Assembly: GCF_019704555.1 (NCBI RefSeq)
Contig: NZ_AP024745.1
Location: 2,984,501 to 3,048,500 of the forward strand
Direction of reading: 5' to 3'
Origin: Actinoplanes sp. L3-i22
Lineage (GTDB): Bacteria > Actinomycetota > Actinomycetes > Mycobacteriales > Micromonosporaceae
DNA length: 64,000 nucleotides
Of this stretch, positions 28,452-36,097 are shown one piece after another. Every line of letters begins with the position of its first letter. Position 1 is the first letter of the stretch. Under the pieces are notes generated by a model that saw only the letters and a list, made by a program, of their open reading frames with translations, searched no databases and was not told the origin of the DNA. A program made the translations under genes and the position numbers.

Positions 28452-29476
28452 GATGTTCCTCCGTAGCGTCGGTTGGTGAGCCCGTTGAGCAGCGCCGCGA
28501 AGATCAGGACCGCGCCCAGTGCGAGCAGTTGGTATTGCGAGCCCTCGTTGCCGACGAAGGCGAGCAGGATGCCGGCGTTGAGCCAGACGATCAGCAAGGT
28601 GGCCAGCACGACGCCGGCGACCCGCCCGATGCCGCCGGTGATCGCGACGCCGCCGAGCACCGCGATGGTGATCGCCGGCAACGCCATCCCGTTCCCGGAG
28701 ACGCCGGCGTCCGGCCGGGCCGACGCGAACTGACCCACCGTGACGACGGCGACAAGACCCGAGATCAAACCCGCGTAGACGTACGCCTTCATCCGGGTGT
28801 CCCGCACCGGCAGCCCGGCCCAGCGCCCGGCCACGTCGTTGGTGCCGATCGCGTAGAGCCGCCGCCCGTAGGTCGTGCGGTTCAGCAGCAGCCACACCGC
28901 GACCACCGTGGGCAGCAGGAACGTGAAGATCCCGCGCGGCACGTCGGGGACGTACTGCCCGAACAGCGGCAGCTCGACGGACTTGGTGATCGAGTACAGC
29001 TCCTGGACCGGCTTGGTGCTGATCGGCGACTGATTGTTGATCACGATGGCGATCGACTTGTACGCGTAGAACGTGGCAAGTGTCGCGATCAGCGCGGGAA
29101 ACCCGACGTAGGAGACGAGGAACCCGTTCACCGCGCCGAGCAGCGCACCGAACACCGCGGTCAGGATGATCGCCGCCCACAGGGGCCAGCCCCACTCGCC
29201 GTACGCGAAGCCGAAGATCATCCCGGCCAGGGACACGATCGCGCCGACGGAGAGATCGATGCCGCCCCGACCGGAAAGGATCACCAGCAACTCGGCCAGC
29301 CCGAGCATGGCCAGCGGCACGGCGTTGATCAGCGCCGCCGACATGTAGTCGAAGTCGTAGGAGGCGGTCAGATAACCGCCCGCGTCCTGGATGAAGAACG
29401 TGACCACGACGGCGACGATCAGCACCGCGAGCAGCGCGATCCGCTGGGTGAGCAGGATCCGGACCAGCCGGCTCAT
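28448..29476 (-). CDS. Sugar ABC transporter permease (RbsC-like, rhamnose-type operon)
   Basis: 342 residues of a multi-pass inner-membrane permease in the ribose/rhamnose family (BPD_transp_2). The signature LLVILSGRGGIDLSVGAIVSLAG lies near residue 63 and ITIAVLGGVAITGGIGRVAGVVLATLL near 265. About ten hydrophobic segments are visible. It pairs with the upstream permease to form a heterodimeric channel. ATGA overlaps link it to genes on both sides. Confidence 0.9.
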   Translation of the reverse strand: MSRLVRILLTQRIALLAVLIVAVVVTFFIQDAGGYLTASYDFDYMSAALINAVPLAMLGLAELLVILSGRGGIDLSVGAIVSLAGMIFGFAYGEWGWPLWAAIILTAVFGALLGAVNGFLVSYVGFPALIATLATFYAYKSIAIVINNQSPISTKPVQELYSITKSVELPLFGQYVPDVPRGIFTFLLPTVVAVWLLLNRTTYGRRLYAIGTNDVAGRWAGLPVRDTRMKAYVYAGLISGLVAVVTVGQFASARPDAGVSGNGMALPAITIAVLGGVAITGGIGRVAGVVLATLLIVWLNAGILLAFVGNEGSQYQLLALGAVLIFAALLNGLTNRRYGGTS

Positions 29477-30450
29477 CGGTTCCTCCTCGCCCGGGCGCGC
29501 AGCAGGTCGGCGCCGACCGCCACGATGATGAAGATCCCGACGAACAGGTCGGAGAGCTGCGACCGCCAGCCCAACTGCGTCACGCCGGACGCGACCGACT
29601 GCACCAGCAGCGCGCCGAGCAGCGTCCCGAGCACCGAGCCGCGCCCGCCCATGATCGACGTCCCGCCGATCACTACCGCCGCGATCACGGCCAGCTCCTT
29701 GCCGGACCCGACCGACTGATCCAGCGTCGAGGTGCCCTGCGCGATCACGAAACAAGAAGCAAGACCGACCAGCAAACCCGTCATTACGTACGCGATGAGC
29801 ACGCGCCGCTGCACCCGGACGCCCGCCAGCCGGGCCGCCACCGCGTCCCCGCCGATCGCGAAGAAATGCCGCCCGCCCGCCGTGTGCCGCAGGTACCACC
29901 AGGCCAGCGCGGTGATCAGCAGCGTGATCAGGAACGCGTGCGGGACGCCGAGCGTGCGCCCGCCCGGCCCGCGCCCGAAGAACGCCAGCGTGCCCGGGAT
30001 CCCGTTGACCGTCCCGGACCCGAAGATCCGCAGGCCGGCGAACATGAACAGGTTCGCGGTCCCGAACGTGATGATGATGGCGTGCACCCGGCCGTAGGCG
30101 ATCAGCACCCCGTTGACCAGCCCGAGCAGGCCGCCCACGGCCACCGCCAGCAGCACCGCCACGCCCAGCCCCACCTCCGCGCCGACCAGGGCCTTCGCGG
30201 TCAGCACCGAACACACCATGATCGCGCCGCCGACCGACACGTCGATGCCGCCCGTGATGATCACGACGGTCATGCCGACCCCGACCAGCGCGATCGGCGC
30301 GGTCGCGACCAGCAGCGGCTGGATCGACCCGGCGGTCAGGAACGCCGGCGTGCCGATCGCGAGCGCCACCCAGAGCACCGCGATCACCCCGACCAGCACC
30401 ACCTCCTGGCTGGTCACGGGGGAGGGCAGCACCCGGGCCCGGCCGTTCAC
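29473..30450 (-). CDS. Sugar ABC transporter permease (RbsC-like, rhamnose-type operon)
   Basis: 325 residues from a GTG, with the same family layout as the next gene: GMTVVIITGGIDVSVGGAIM near residue 59 and VIAAVVIGGTSIMGGRGSVLGTLLG near 253, plus about ten hydrophobic segments. It overlaps the ATPase gene upstream and the second permease downstream by 4 bases each. Two distinct permease genes are typical of rhamnose (RhaP/RhaQ) transporters, and the adjacent isomerase supports that substrate. Confidence 0.9.
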   Translation of the reverse strand: MNGRARVLPSPVTSQEVVLVGVIAVLWVALAIGTPAFLTAGSIQPLLVATAPIALVGVGMTVVIITGGIDVSVGGAIMVCSVLTAKALVGAEVGLGVAVLLAVAVGGLLGLVNGVLIAYGRVHAIIITFGTANLFMFAGLRIFGSGTVNGIPGTLAFFGRGPGGRTLGVPHAFLITLLITALAWWYLRHTAGGRHFFAIGGDAVAARLAGVRVQRRVLIAYVMTGLLVGLASCFVIAQGTSTLDQSVGSGKELAVIAAVVIGGTSIMGGRGSVLGTLLGALLVQSVASGVTQLGWRSQLSDLFVGIFIIVAVGADLLRARARRNR

Positions 30451-31949
30451 TCGTCCCCGCCCGCGGCCGCCGCCAGCAGGTCCACCTGACTGGCGTCCGG
30501 GCCGAACGACGCGGTCGTCGTCCCGCCCCGGACCACCTGGATCCGGTCCGCGATCCGCAGCGCCTCCGGCAGGTCCGAGGTGACCACCAGCACCGCGGTC
30601 CCGCTCTCGGCCAGCTCGGTGATGATCCGGTGGATCTCCTCCTTGGCGCCGACGTCCACGCCCTGGGTCGGCTCGGCCAGGATCAGCACCTCGGGCCGCT
30701 CGACCAGCTGCCGGGCGAGCACCACCTTCTGCGCGTTGCCGCCGGACATCGCGCTGATCGGCTGACGCTCACTGGGCGTCTTCACCGACAGCCGCCGGAT
30801 CAGCTCGGTGGCGACGGTCCGCTCCCGGCCACGGTCCAGGAACACGCCGAACCGGGACAGCAGCCTCAGGTGCGCGGCGGAGATGTTGAACGCGATCGAC
30901 TGGACCGCGAACATGCCCTCGACCTTGCGGTTCGCCGGGAGCAGCGCGATGCCGAGCCGCTGGGCCTCGCGGGGCGAGCGCGGATCGGCCGCCTTCCCGT
31001 GCAGCCGCAGGTCCCCGGTGGTGGCCCGGTCGATGCCGTAGACACAGGCCGCGATCTCCGAGACGCCCGAGCCGACCAGGCCGTAGAGGGCGACGATCTC
31101 GCCCTTCCGGACCGCGACGTCGACGTCGTGGAACCGGCCGGCCCGGCCGAGACCGCGGAGCTCCAGGACCGGCGGGCCGTCCGGGACCGTGCGGTGCGGG
31201 CGCTCGTCCGAGAGGATGCCGCCGACCATCAGCTCGGCGATCCCGCGCACGGTCAGATCATTGATTCCGTACGTCCCGATGGTCCTTCCGTCCCGCATCA
31301 CCGTGACCTCGTCGGCGATCCGGAACAGCTCGTCGAGTCGATGCGAGATGTAGATGACCGCGACGCCCTCGGCGGTCAGGCGCCGGACCACGCCGAAGAG
31401 CACCTCGATCTCGGCGTCGGTGAGGATCGCCGACGGCTCGTCCAGGATCAGCACCCGGGCCTCGGTGGCCAGCGCCTTGGCGATCGAGACCTGCTGCTGC
31501 TCGGCGACCGAGAGCGTGCCGACCGTCGCGGTGGCGTAGCGGGCCGGGAGGCCGAGCCGCTCCAGCAGCTCGACCACCCGCTCGTTCTGCGCCGCCCAGT
31601 TGACCCTTTTCAGAAGAGGCTGCCGCAGCTCCCGGCCGAGGAAGATGTTCTCCGCGACCGTGAGCTCGGCGAAGAGCTGCGGCTCCTGGTAGACCGTGGC
31701 GATCCCGAGCGCGATCGCGTCCGTGGTGTTCGCGATCCGCACCGGCTCGCCGTCGAACTCGATCGTCCCCGTGTCGGCGGTCTCCGCCCCCGACACGATC
31801 TTGATCATCGTCGACTTGCCGGCGCCGTTCTCGCCGACCAGCGCGTGCACCTTCCCACCGCTGATGGTCAGGTCCGCCTGGTGAATCGCGCGCACCGCGC
31901 CGAACCGCTTCGCGATCCCGGTCAGCCGGAGCCGGGGGTTCTCGGCCAT
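30447..31949 (-). CDS. Sugar ABC transporter ATP-binding protein, double NBD (RbsA/RhaT-like)
   Basis: 500 residues with two fused nucleotide-binding domains. The N-terminal domain is intact: Walker A GENGAGKST near residue 40, signature LSVAEQQQVSIAKAL, Walker B LILDEPSAIL, switch His in ISHRLDE. The C-terminal domain is degenerate: the Walker A region reads LYGLVGSGVSE, and Walker B reads LILAEPTQGVDVG with Ala where Asp is usual. One competent ATP site is common in this family. The stop and the next GTG overlap by 4 bases; its own ATG overlaps the binding-protein stop by one base. Confidence 0.92.
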   Translation of the reverse strand: MAENPRLRLTGIAKRFGAVRAIHQADLTISGGKVHALVGENGAGKSTMIKIVSGAETADTGTIEFDGEPVRIANTTDAIALGIATVYQEPQLFAELTVAENIFLGRELRQPLLKRVNWAAQNERVVELLERLGLPARYATATVGTLSVAEQQQVSIAKALATEARVLILDEPSAILTDAEIEVLFGVVRRLTAEGVAVIYISHRLDELFRIADEVTVMRDGRTIGTYGINDLTVRGIAELMVGGILSDERPHRTVPDGPPVLELRGLGRAGRFHDVDVAVRKGEIVALYGLVGSGVSEIAACVYGIDRATTGDLRLHGKAADPRSPREAQRLGIALLPANRKVEGMFAVQSIAFNISAAHLRLLSRFGVFLDRGRERTVATELIRRLSVKTPSERQPISAMSGGNAQKVVLARQLVERPEVLILAEPTQGVDVGAKEEIHRIITELAESGTAVLVVTSDLPEALRIADRIQVVRGGTTTASFGPDASQVDLLAAAAGGDE

Positions 31950-32980
31950 CAGTAGTTGAACTGGTCGACGTTCTGGTCGGTGATCGCCAGCGCCGGGCCG
32001 AGCAGCAGCATCTTGCTCGACGCGTCGTACGCGACGGCCGGCAGCTTGTCGCTGACGTTGTTGCTCGCCTGCAGCGGCTTGCCCTCGGCGATCTGCGCAC
32101 CGGCCCACGCGGTCAGGTAGCCCAGGTTCTGCACGTCCCAGAGGATCGCGGCGGTCGACGACTTGTCGGTCAGGTACGGCTTCATCGCCTGCGGCGTGCC
32201 CAGCCCGACGGTGAAGACCTTGCCGATCTTGCCGGCGTCCTTCACGGCCTGCGCGACACCGGGCGCGGACGAGGTGCACTCGCCGACCAGACCGGTCAGG
32301 TCCGGGTGGGCGTTCATCAGGTCGGTCGCCATCTGGGTGGCCTTCGCCTGGTCCTCACCGGCGTAGACGACGTCCACGATGCTGGCGTCCGGGTACTTGG
32401 TCTTGGTGTACTCCTGCTGCACCTTGATCCACGAGTTCAGGTTCTCGGCGGTCTGGCCGCAGGAGACGATCGCGTACTTCCCCTTGCCGCCCATCGCCTT
32501 GAGCAGCGAGTCGGTCAGCCCCTGGCCGATGCCCTCGGCGGTGGCCTGGTTGACGAAGACCTCGCGGACGCTGTTCGGCGCGTCGGTGTCGGCCGTCGCC
32601 ACGTGGATCCCGGCGTCCTTGGCCTGCTGCAACAGCGGGGCCATCGAATCCGGATCGTTCGGGGCGACGATCAGCGTGTCGACCTTCTGCTGGATGTAGG
32701 ACCGGACGATGTCCGCCTGCGCCGCGGCGTCGGCCTGCGTCGGACCCTGGTAGAGCCACTCGACGTTGCCGAGCGCGGCCGCGGCGGCCTTACCGCCCGC
32801 GTTCATCGCCTCGAAATAGGGGACACCTTGAAGCTTCGGGACAAAGGCGACTTTGTACGTCTTCGTGCCGCCGCTGCTGGTGCCGCTCGCGGTGTCGTTG
32901 TCGTTCTTCTTCGTGCAACCGGAGACCGCCAGGGCGGCGGTGGTGGTGATCGCGATAGCAAGGGCCAGCCGGGAACGCAT
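31949..32980 (-). CDS. Sugar ABC transporter substrate-binding lipoprotein (rhamnose-type)
   Basis: 343 residues. A lipoprotein signal peptide ends in the lipobox LAVSGC (Cys near residue 22), so it is membrane-anchored outside the cell. The rest is a periplasmic-binding-protein type I fold of the RhaS/RbsB family (VAFVPKLQGVPYFEAMNAGG, LIVAPNDPDSMAPLLQQA, YAIVSCGQTAENLNSW). The ATG follows GGAGG at good spacing. It is first in the five-gene operon and lies behind a good promoter with two LacI-type palindromes. Rhamnose is suggested by the downstream isomerase. Confidence 0.9.
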   Translation of the reverse strand: MRSRLALAIAITTTAALAVSGCTKKNDNDTASGTSSGGTKTYKVAFVPKLQGVPYFEAMNAGGKAAAAALGNVEWLYQGPTQADAAAQADIVRSYIQQKVDTLIVAPNDPDSMAPLLQQAKDAGIHVATADTDAPNSVREVFVNQATAEGIGQGLTDSLLKAMGGKGKYAIVSCGQTAENLNSWIKVQQEYTKTKYPDASIVDVVYAGEDQAKATQMATDLMNAHPDLTGLVGECTSSAPGVAQAVKDAGKIGKVFTVGLGTPQAMKPYLTDKSSTAAILWDVQNLGYLTAWAGAQIAEGKPLQASNNVSDKLPAVAYDASSKMLLLGPALAITDQNVDQFNY

Positions 32981-32997
32981 CTATGCCTCCAGCGACT

Positions 32998-33009
32998 TGA
33001 AACGTTCTA
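32998..33009. promoter_or_regulatory. LacI-type operator-like site, downstream of the promoter
   Basis: TGAAACGTTCTA, resembling the LacI-family core TGAAACGTTTCA (a full left arm and a weaker right arm). It is just downstream of the predicted start point of the binding-protein operon, where a repressor would block transcription. Confidence 0.45.
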
Positions 33010-33024
33010 TCTAAGGTGTGACCC

Positions 33025-33053
33025 ACGTTACGGTCGCGTTTTCGGACGGTCAA
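33025..33053 (-). promoter_or_regulatory. Promoter of the rhamnose-type transport operon
   Basis: Minus-strand -35 TTGACC (33053-33048), 17-bp spacer and -10 TAACGT (33030-33025), a close match to the HrdB-type pattern TTGACN-N17-TANNNT. The predicted start is near 33018, giving a leader of about 38 bases before the ATG at 32980. Confidence 0.65.
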
Positions 33054-33084
33054 TACTCGTGTCTCAACGGTGTCCTTCTTCCTC

Positions 33085-33096
33085 TGACACGTTTCA
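33085..33096. promoter_or_regulatory. LacI-type operator-like site, upstream of the promoter
   Basis: TGACACGTTTCA, one mismatch from the palindrome TGAAACGTTTCA. It is 32 bases upstream of the -35 and centred 87 bases from the downstream site. Confidence 0.45.
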
Positions 33097-33346
33097 TCCG
33101 CGACCCGACTTTCGCCTCCTTTCCGGCTCCGTCCCGGCCGCTGCCACCCGCCGAACGTGCCGGCGGGCCTCGTCGCTCCGGCTCTCCCGGCCGCCCTTTC
33201 GCCGCCGCCGTCCGGCGTCCCTCCGTGCCAGCCGTCGACCCGGCTCTCATCGGCTTGGCCGGCCGCCGGTCCGGGACTGTCCGGTGGGTGGTGGCCTGGG
33301 CTCGTTATGTCAACCTGCGGGTGCCGGCGGGATCGGGGTGGGGCGC

Positions 33347-33388
33347 GGTGGGCTCGGCGAGAACGTTTCGGTGGGCTTGGCGAGAACG
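33347..33388. repeat. Pair of 19-bp direct repeats
   Basis: A 19-base unit (GGTGGGCTyGGCGAGAACG) occurs at 33347-33365 and 33370-33388 with one difference, a period of 23. The first copy continues into GTTTCGG. Confidence 0.6.
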
Positions 33389-33437
33389 AGAGACGGGGCG
33401 GCGCGCTGCGGGCAGGGTGGGATTGAGGGTGGTTAGG

Positions 33438-33465
33438 GAGGGTTGGGACGGGTACGTCAACCCTC
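33438..33465 (+). repeat. Inverted repeat in the holin-X gene leader
   Basis: GAGGGTTG (33438-33445) and CAACCCTC (33458-33465) form 8-bp arms around a 12-nt loop, ending 27 bases before the ATG at 33493. It could be an operator or leader hairpin. Confidence 0.35.
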
Positions 33466-33492
33466 GGCAAGTGGTGCAGGACGGAGGGGACG

Positions 33493-33912
33493 ATGGCGCA
33501 CATCGACGCGCGAAGCGAGCAGGCGTCTACCGCGGAACTGGTCTACCGGCTCAGTGAGCAGGTCACGACGCTGGTGCGGGACGAGCTGACGCTCGCCCGC
33601 ATGGAGATGATGGAGAAGGGCAGAAAAGCCGGGAAGGGCGCCGGGTTGCTGGGCGCCTCCGGGGTCATGGCGACGTACGGCCTGGGCGCGCTCCTCGTCA
33701 CCGCCGGCGCCGCGCTGGCGCTGGTCATCCCGGTGTGGGCGGCGGCGCTGACGGTCACGGTGGTGCTCTTCGCCGCCGCCGGGGCCGCCGCGGTGATCGG
33801 CAAGAACCAGGTCAAGCAGGCCGTGCCGCCGGCCCCCGAGGAAGCCGTGGCCAGCGGCCGCAAGGACGTGGACACGTTCCTGGCCGCGGCCCGTTCCGGG
33901 AGGAACTCGTGA
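33493..33912 (+). CDS. Actinobacterial holin-X (superfamily III) family membrane protein
   Basis: 139 residues. An N-terminal amphipathic segment (VYRLSEQVTTLVRDELTLARMEM) is followed by two transmembrane helices (about 56-76 and 78-103), as in the PF07332-type Actinobacterial Holin-X family. Despite the name these are usually chromosomal envelope proteins rather than phage holins. The ATG follows GGAGGGG. The stop overlaps the next gene's GTG (GTGA), so the two are coupled. Confidence 0.85.
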   Translation: MAHIDARSEQASTAELVYRLSEQVTTLVRDELTLARMEMMEKGRKAGKGAGLLGASGVMATYGLGALLVTAGAALALVIPVWAAALTVTVVLFAAAGAAAVIGKNQVKQAVPPAPEEAVASGRKDVDTFLAAARSGRNS

Positions 33913-35210
33913 GCGACGAGCCCGATCCCGCGACCGGGGGCAACCCGAGCGGGGACATCCGCACCAACGCGCCGTCGTCCGGACCCAGCGGCTCGGGCGG
34001 GGGACCGGCCGGCAAGGGGCCGGGTAGTAATGCGCGGGGCAACACCTCCCCGGGCAGCGGCCGGGGCGCGAAGCCCTCGGCCGGCACTGCCCCGAAGAAC
34101 TCGTCAGGCCCAGGCGCCGCCCCGACTCCGGGCCCAGGCGCTGCCCCCACCCCGGGCCCAGGCGCCGCCCCAACTCCGGGCCCAGGCGCCGCCCCCACCC
34201 CGGGTGCGGGTGCCGCTCCGGCCCCAGGACCAGGCGTCACCCCGATCCCAGGTGCAGTCCCAGGATCGGGCGCCGCCTCGGGTTCGGGCACCACGCCGAA
34301 ACCCGGGGCCGGTGTACCGAAGCCCGCTCCGCCGAAGGCTGCCGGCTCGGATGCGCAGGCCCCGAAACCCGCCCCGCCGAAACCCGCCGCCGCCAAGCCG
34401 GCGCCACCCGCGTCAGCGGCGAAGTCCGGCCCGGCCGGCGCGACAGTGGGCGGCGGCGGTCAGGAGAGAAGCGCGGCTCCCAAACCGGCCCCGCCCAAGC
34501 CGGCCGCGACCGGAACAGCCGCGACCGGAACTCCCGTGACCGGAACTCCCGTGACCGGAACTGCCGCGACCGGAACGGCCGCGACCGGGACCGGAACGGC
34601 GGTGCCGGTCGCCAGCGCGGGATCGCCAGGAGCCGGGCCGGCCGAGAACGCGTCGGAGCAGGGGACGGGCATTCCAGCGAAGTCGGAGGCGAGCGTATCC
34701 ATGGCCGTACAGTCGAAGCCTGAAATGTCCGATACGGTGAAGACCGCGCAGGTCAAGGAAGCCGTGACCGACGTCAAGGAAGCGGTCGCGGACAAGGCGG
34801 CGGACCTGAAGGACGCGGCCGTGAACAAGGCGGCGGACCTGACGGATGCGGTCACGGACAAAGCGGCGGACCTGAAGGACGCGGCTGCGGGCAAGACCGC
34901 GGATGTCAAGGATGCGGCTGCGGACAAAGCGGCGCATGTGAAGGACACGACCGCGCACCTGAAGGGCGCGGCAATCGGCCAGGCCGCGCACCTGAAGGAC
35001 GTGGCGGGACATTCCGGCCACATCGCCGAGGCCACCGCGCAGACCAGCGCGCGGATGGCCTGCCAGGCGGCCGACGCCGCCGAGCGGGCCACCGCGGTGA
35101 TCGGCTCGGCGCGGCGGCGGGTCGCGGCGCACCCCAGGGAGTACGCGCTGCTCGGCGCCGCCTTGGCCACGGCCGCCGCCGGATTCGCCCTGATCCGCCG
35201 GTCGCGCTGA
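33909..35210 (+). CDS. Low-complexity LEA-like protein with C-terminal membrane anchor
   Basis: 433 residues from a GTG overlapping the holin-X stop. Residues about 1-270 are Pro/Gly/Ala/Thr-rich and disordered, including four GPGAAPTP units and a run of TGTxx pentapeptides. Residues about 270-375 contain 11-residue-like Lys/Ala/Asp repeats (KAADLKDAA, KAAHVKDTT), predicted long amphipathic helices like LEA or apolipoprotein repeats. A C-terminal hydrophobic helix (LLGAALATAAAGFALI) then a basic tail suggest membrane anchoring. In many actinobacteria the gene after holin-X encodes a DUF3618 protein; this may be a highly expanded equivalent, but I do not see that domain clearly. Confidence 0.65.
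   Translation: MSDEPDPATGGNPSGDIRTNAPSSGPSGSGGGPAGKGPGSNARGNTSPGSGRGAKPSAGTAPKNSSGPGAAPTPGPGAAPTPGPGAAPTPGPGAAPTPGAGAAPAPGPGVTPIPGAVPGSGAASGSGTTPKPGAGVPKPAPPKAAGSDAQAPKPAPPKPAAAKPAPPASAAKSGPAGATVGGGGQERSAAPKPAPPKPAATGTAATGTPVTGTPVTGTAATGTAATGTGTAVPVASAGSPGAGPAENASEQGTGIPAKSEASVSMAVQSKPEMSDTVKTAQVKEAVTDVKEAVADKAADLKDAAVNKAADLTDAVTDKAADLKDAAAGKTADVKDAAADKAAHVKDTTAHLKGAAIGQAAHLKDVAGHSGHIAEATAQTSARMACQAADAAERATAVIGSARRRVAAHPREYALLGAALATAAAGFALIRRSR
34107..34202 (+). repeat. Four 24-bp tandem repeats encoding GPGAAPTP
   Basis: Units start at 34107, 34131, 34155 and 34179, with a diverged continuation. Codon-level variation between units (third-position changes) shows that they are not a very recent slippage product. 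Confidence 0.85.
34506..34595 (+). repeat. Six 15-bp tandem repeats encoding TGT-type pentapeptides
   Basis: Units of the form GYGACCGGAACnSCC start at 34506 and recur every 15 bases to about 34595 within the disordered part of the LEA-like gene. Confidence 0.8.
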
Positions 35211-35223
35211 CCGCGTCAGGCCG

Positions 35224-36018
35224 TCACGACGAGGTCGGGTGCTCGGGACGGGCACCCGACCTGATCAGGTCCAGCAGCGCGGCATGCGTCTCCGCATCCG
35301 CCCCCACGAGCAGCCCGGACCCGCTCTCCCACGGCGCCCCGTCCGTCCCCGAAACCACGCACCCGGCCGCCGCGCACACCGCGATCCCCGCCGCGAAGTG
35401 CACACTCCCGCGCACATCCCCAAATGTCAGATAGGCCGCCCGCCGCCCGTCCGCAACCCACAGCAGCGCCAGGGTCGTCGACATCACCCGCGGCCGGAAC
35501 CGATCCCGGAAGCCGGGCGCCGCGATCACCAGCGCCGGCTCCACCGGGAACGGCGGGTCAAGGTTCACGTCGACCAGCCCGGAACCGCCCGACGGCACCA
35601 GCGGCGCATCGGTCCCGTCCGCCCGGCGAACCCGTGCGACCTCCCCGTCCGTCCAATATGTCTCCCCGCTGAACGGGTCCGCCGAGGCCGCCACGCGCAC
35701 CCGTGCCCCGTCACGCAAAGCGACATTCACCGCGACCAGTGGCGTCCGCACGGCGTAGTTGAGCGTCCCGCACAGCGGATCCACCAGCCAGCGGCGCCGC
35801 GCCCCGGCCGGCCCGGACGCGCCCTGCTCCTCGCCGGTGACCGCATCGTCCGGGACAGCGGCCCGCAACACGTCACGAATGGCCTGCTCAGCGGCGAGGT
35901 CCGCCGCGGTGGCGAAGTCGCCGCCACCCTTGTCCACCCGGTCGAGGGTGTGTCCGTACCGCTCCCGGATGACCTCGGCGGCCGACAGCGCCGCCGCGAT
36001 CGCGATCTCGTGGTCCAT
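35224..36018 (-). CDS. Inositol monophosphatase-family protein with altered metal site
   Basis: 264 residues from the ATG at 36018; the frame is open further upstream but the family alignment starts here. The IMPase layout is clear: GEE at 62-64, DPLCGTLNYA at 80-89 and a C-terminal HFAAGIAVCAAAGCVVS segment. The canonical motifs are DPxDGTxNF and WDxAAG; here the second Asp is Cys83 and the WDxAAG Asp is His207. Two of the metal ligands are therefore replaced, so normal Mg-dependent phosphatase activity is doubtful. Its start faces a Ser/Thr kinase gene 79 bases away. Confidence 0.75.
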   Translation of the reverse strand: MDHEIAIAAALSAAEVIRERYGHTLDRVDKGGGDFATAADLAAEQAIRDVLRAAVPDDAVTGEEQGASGPAGARRRWLVDPLCGTLNYAVRTPLVAVNVALRDGARVRVAASADPFSGETYWTDGEVARVRRADGTDAPLVPSGGSGLVDVNLDPPFPVEPALVIAAPGFRDRFRPRVMSTTLALLWVADGRRAAYLTFGDVRGSVHFAAGIAVCAAAGCVVSGTDGAPWESGSGLLVGADAETHAALLDLIRSGARPEHPTSS

Positions 36019-36097
36019 GCGGGGAACGTTACGCAGGGCATGCGAGGATGGTCCGGCGCCGATTCCCCTCCGGCGCAGGACGGCAGGCTCGGACACG

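Larger units (their letters stand above)
33097..33492. other. Intergenic region between the sugar operon and the holin-X gene
   Basis: 396 bases with no supported gene. The first ~150 bases are C/T-rich. The rest holds a direct repeat at 33347-33388 and an inverted repeat at 33438-33465. A plus-strand promoter for the downstream gene must lie here but I could not assign -35/-10 boxes with confidence. Confidence 0.5.

Noticed and set aside
33493..33912. A prophage lysis gene (holin).
   Set aside because: No phage genes are nearby, and the holin-X family is widespread in actinobacterial chromosomes.
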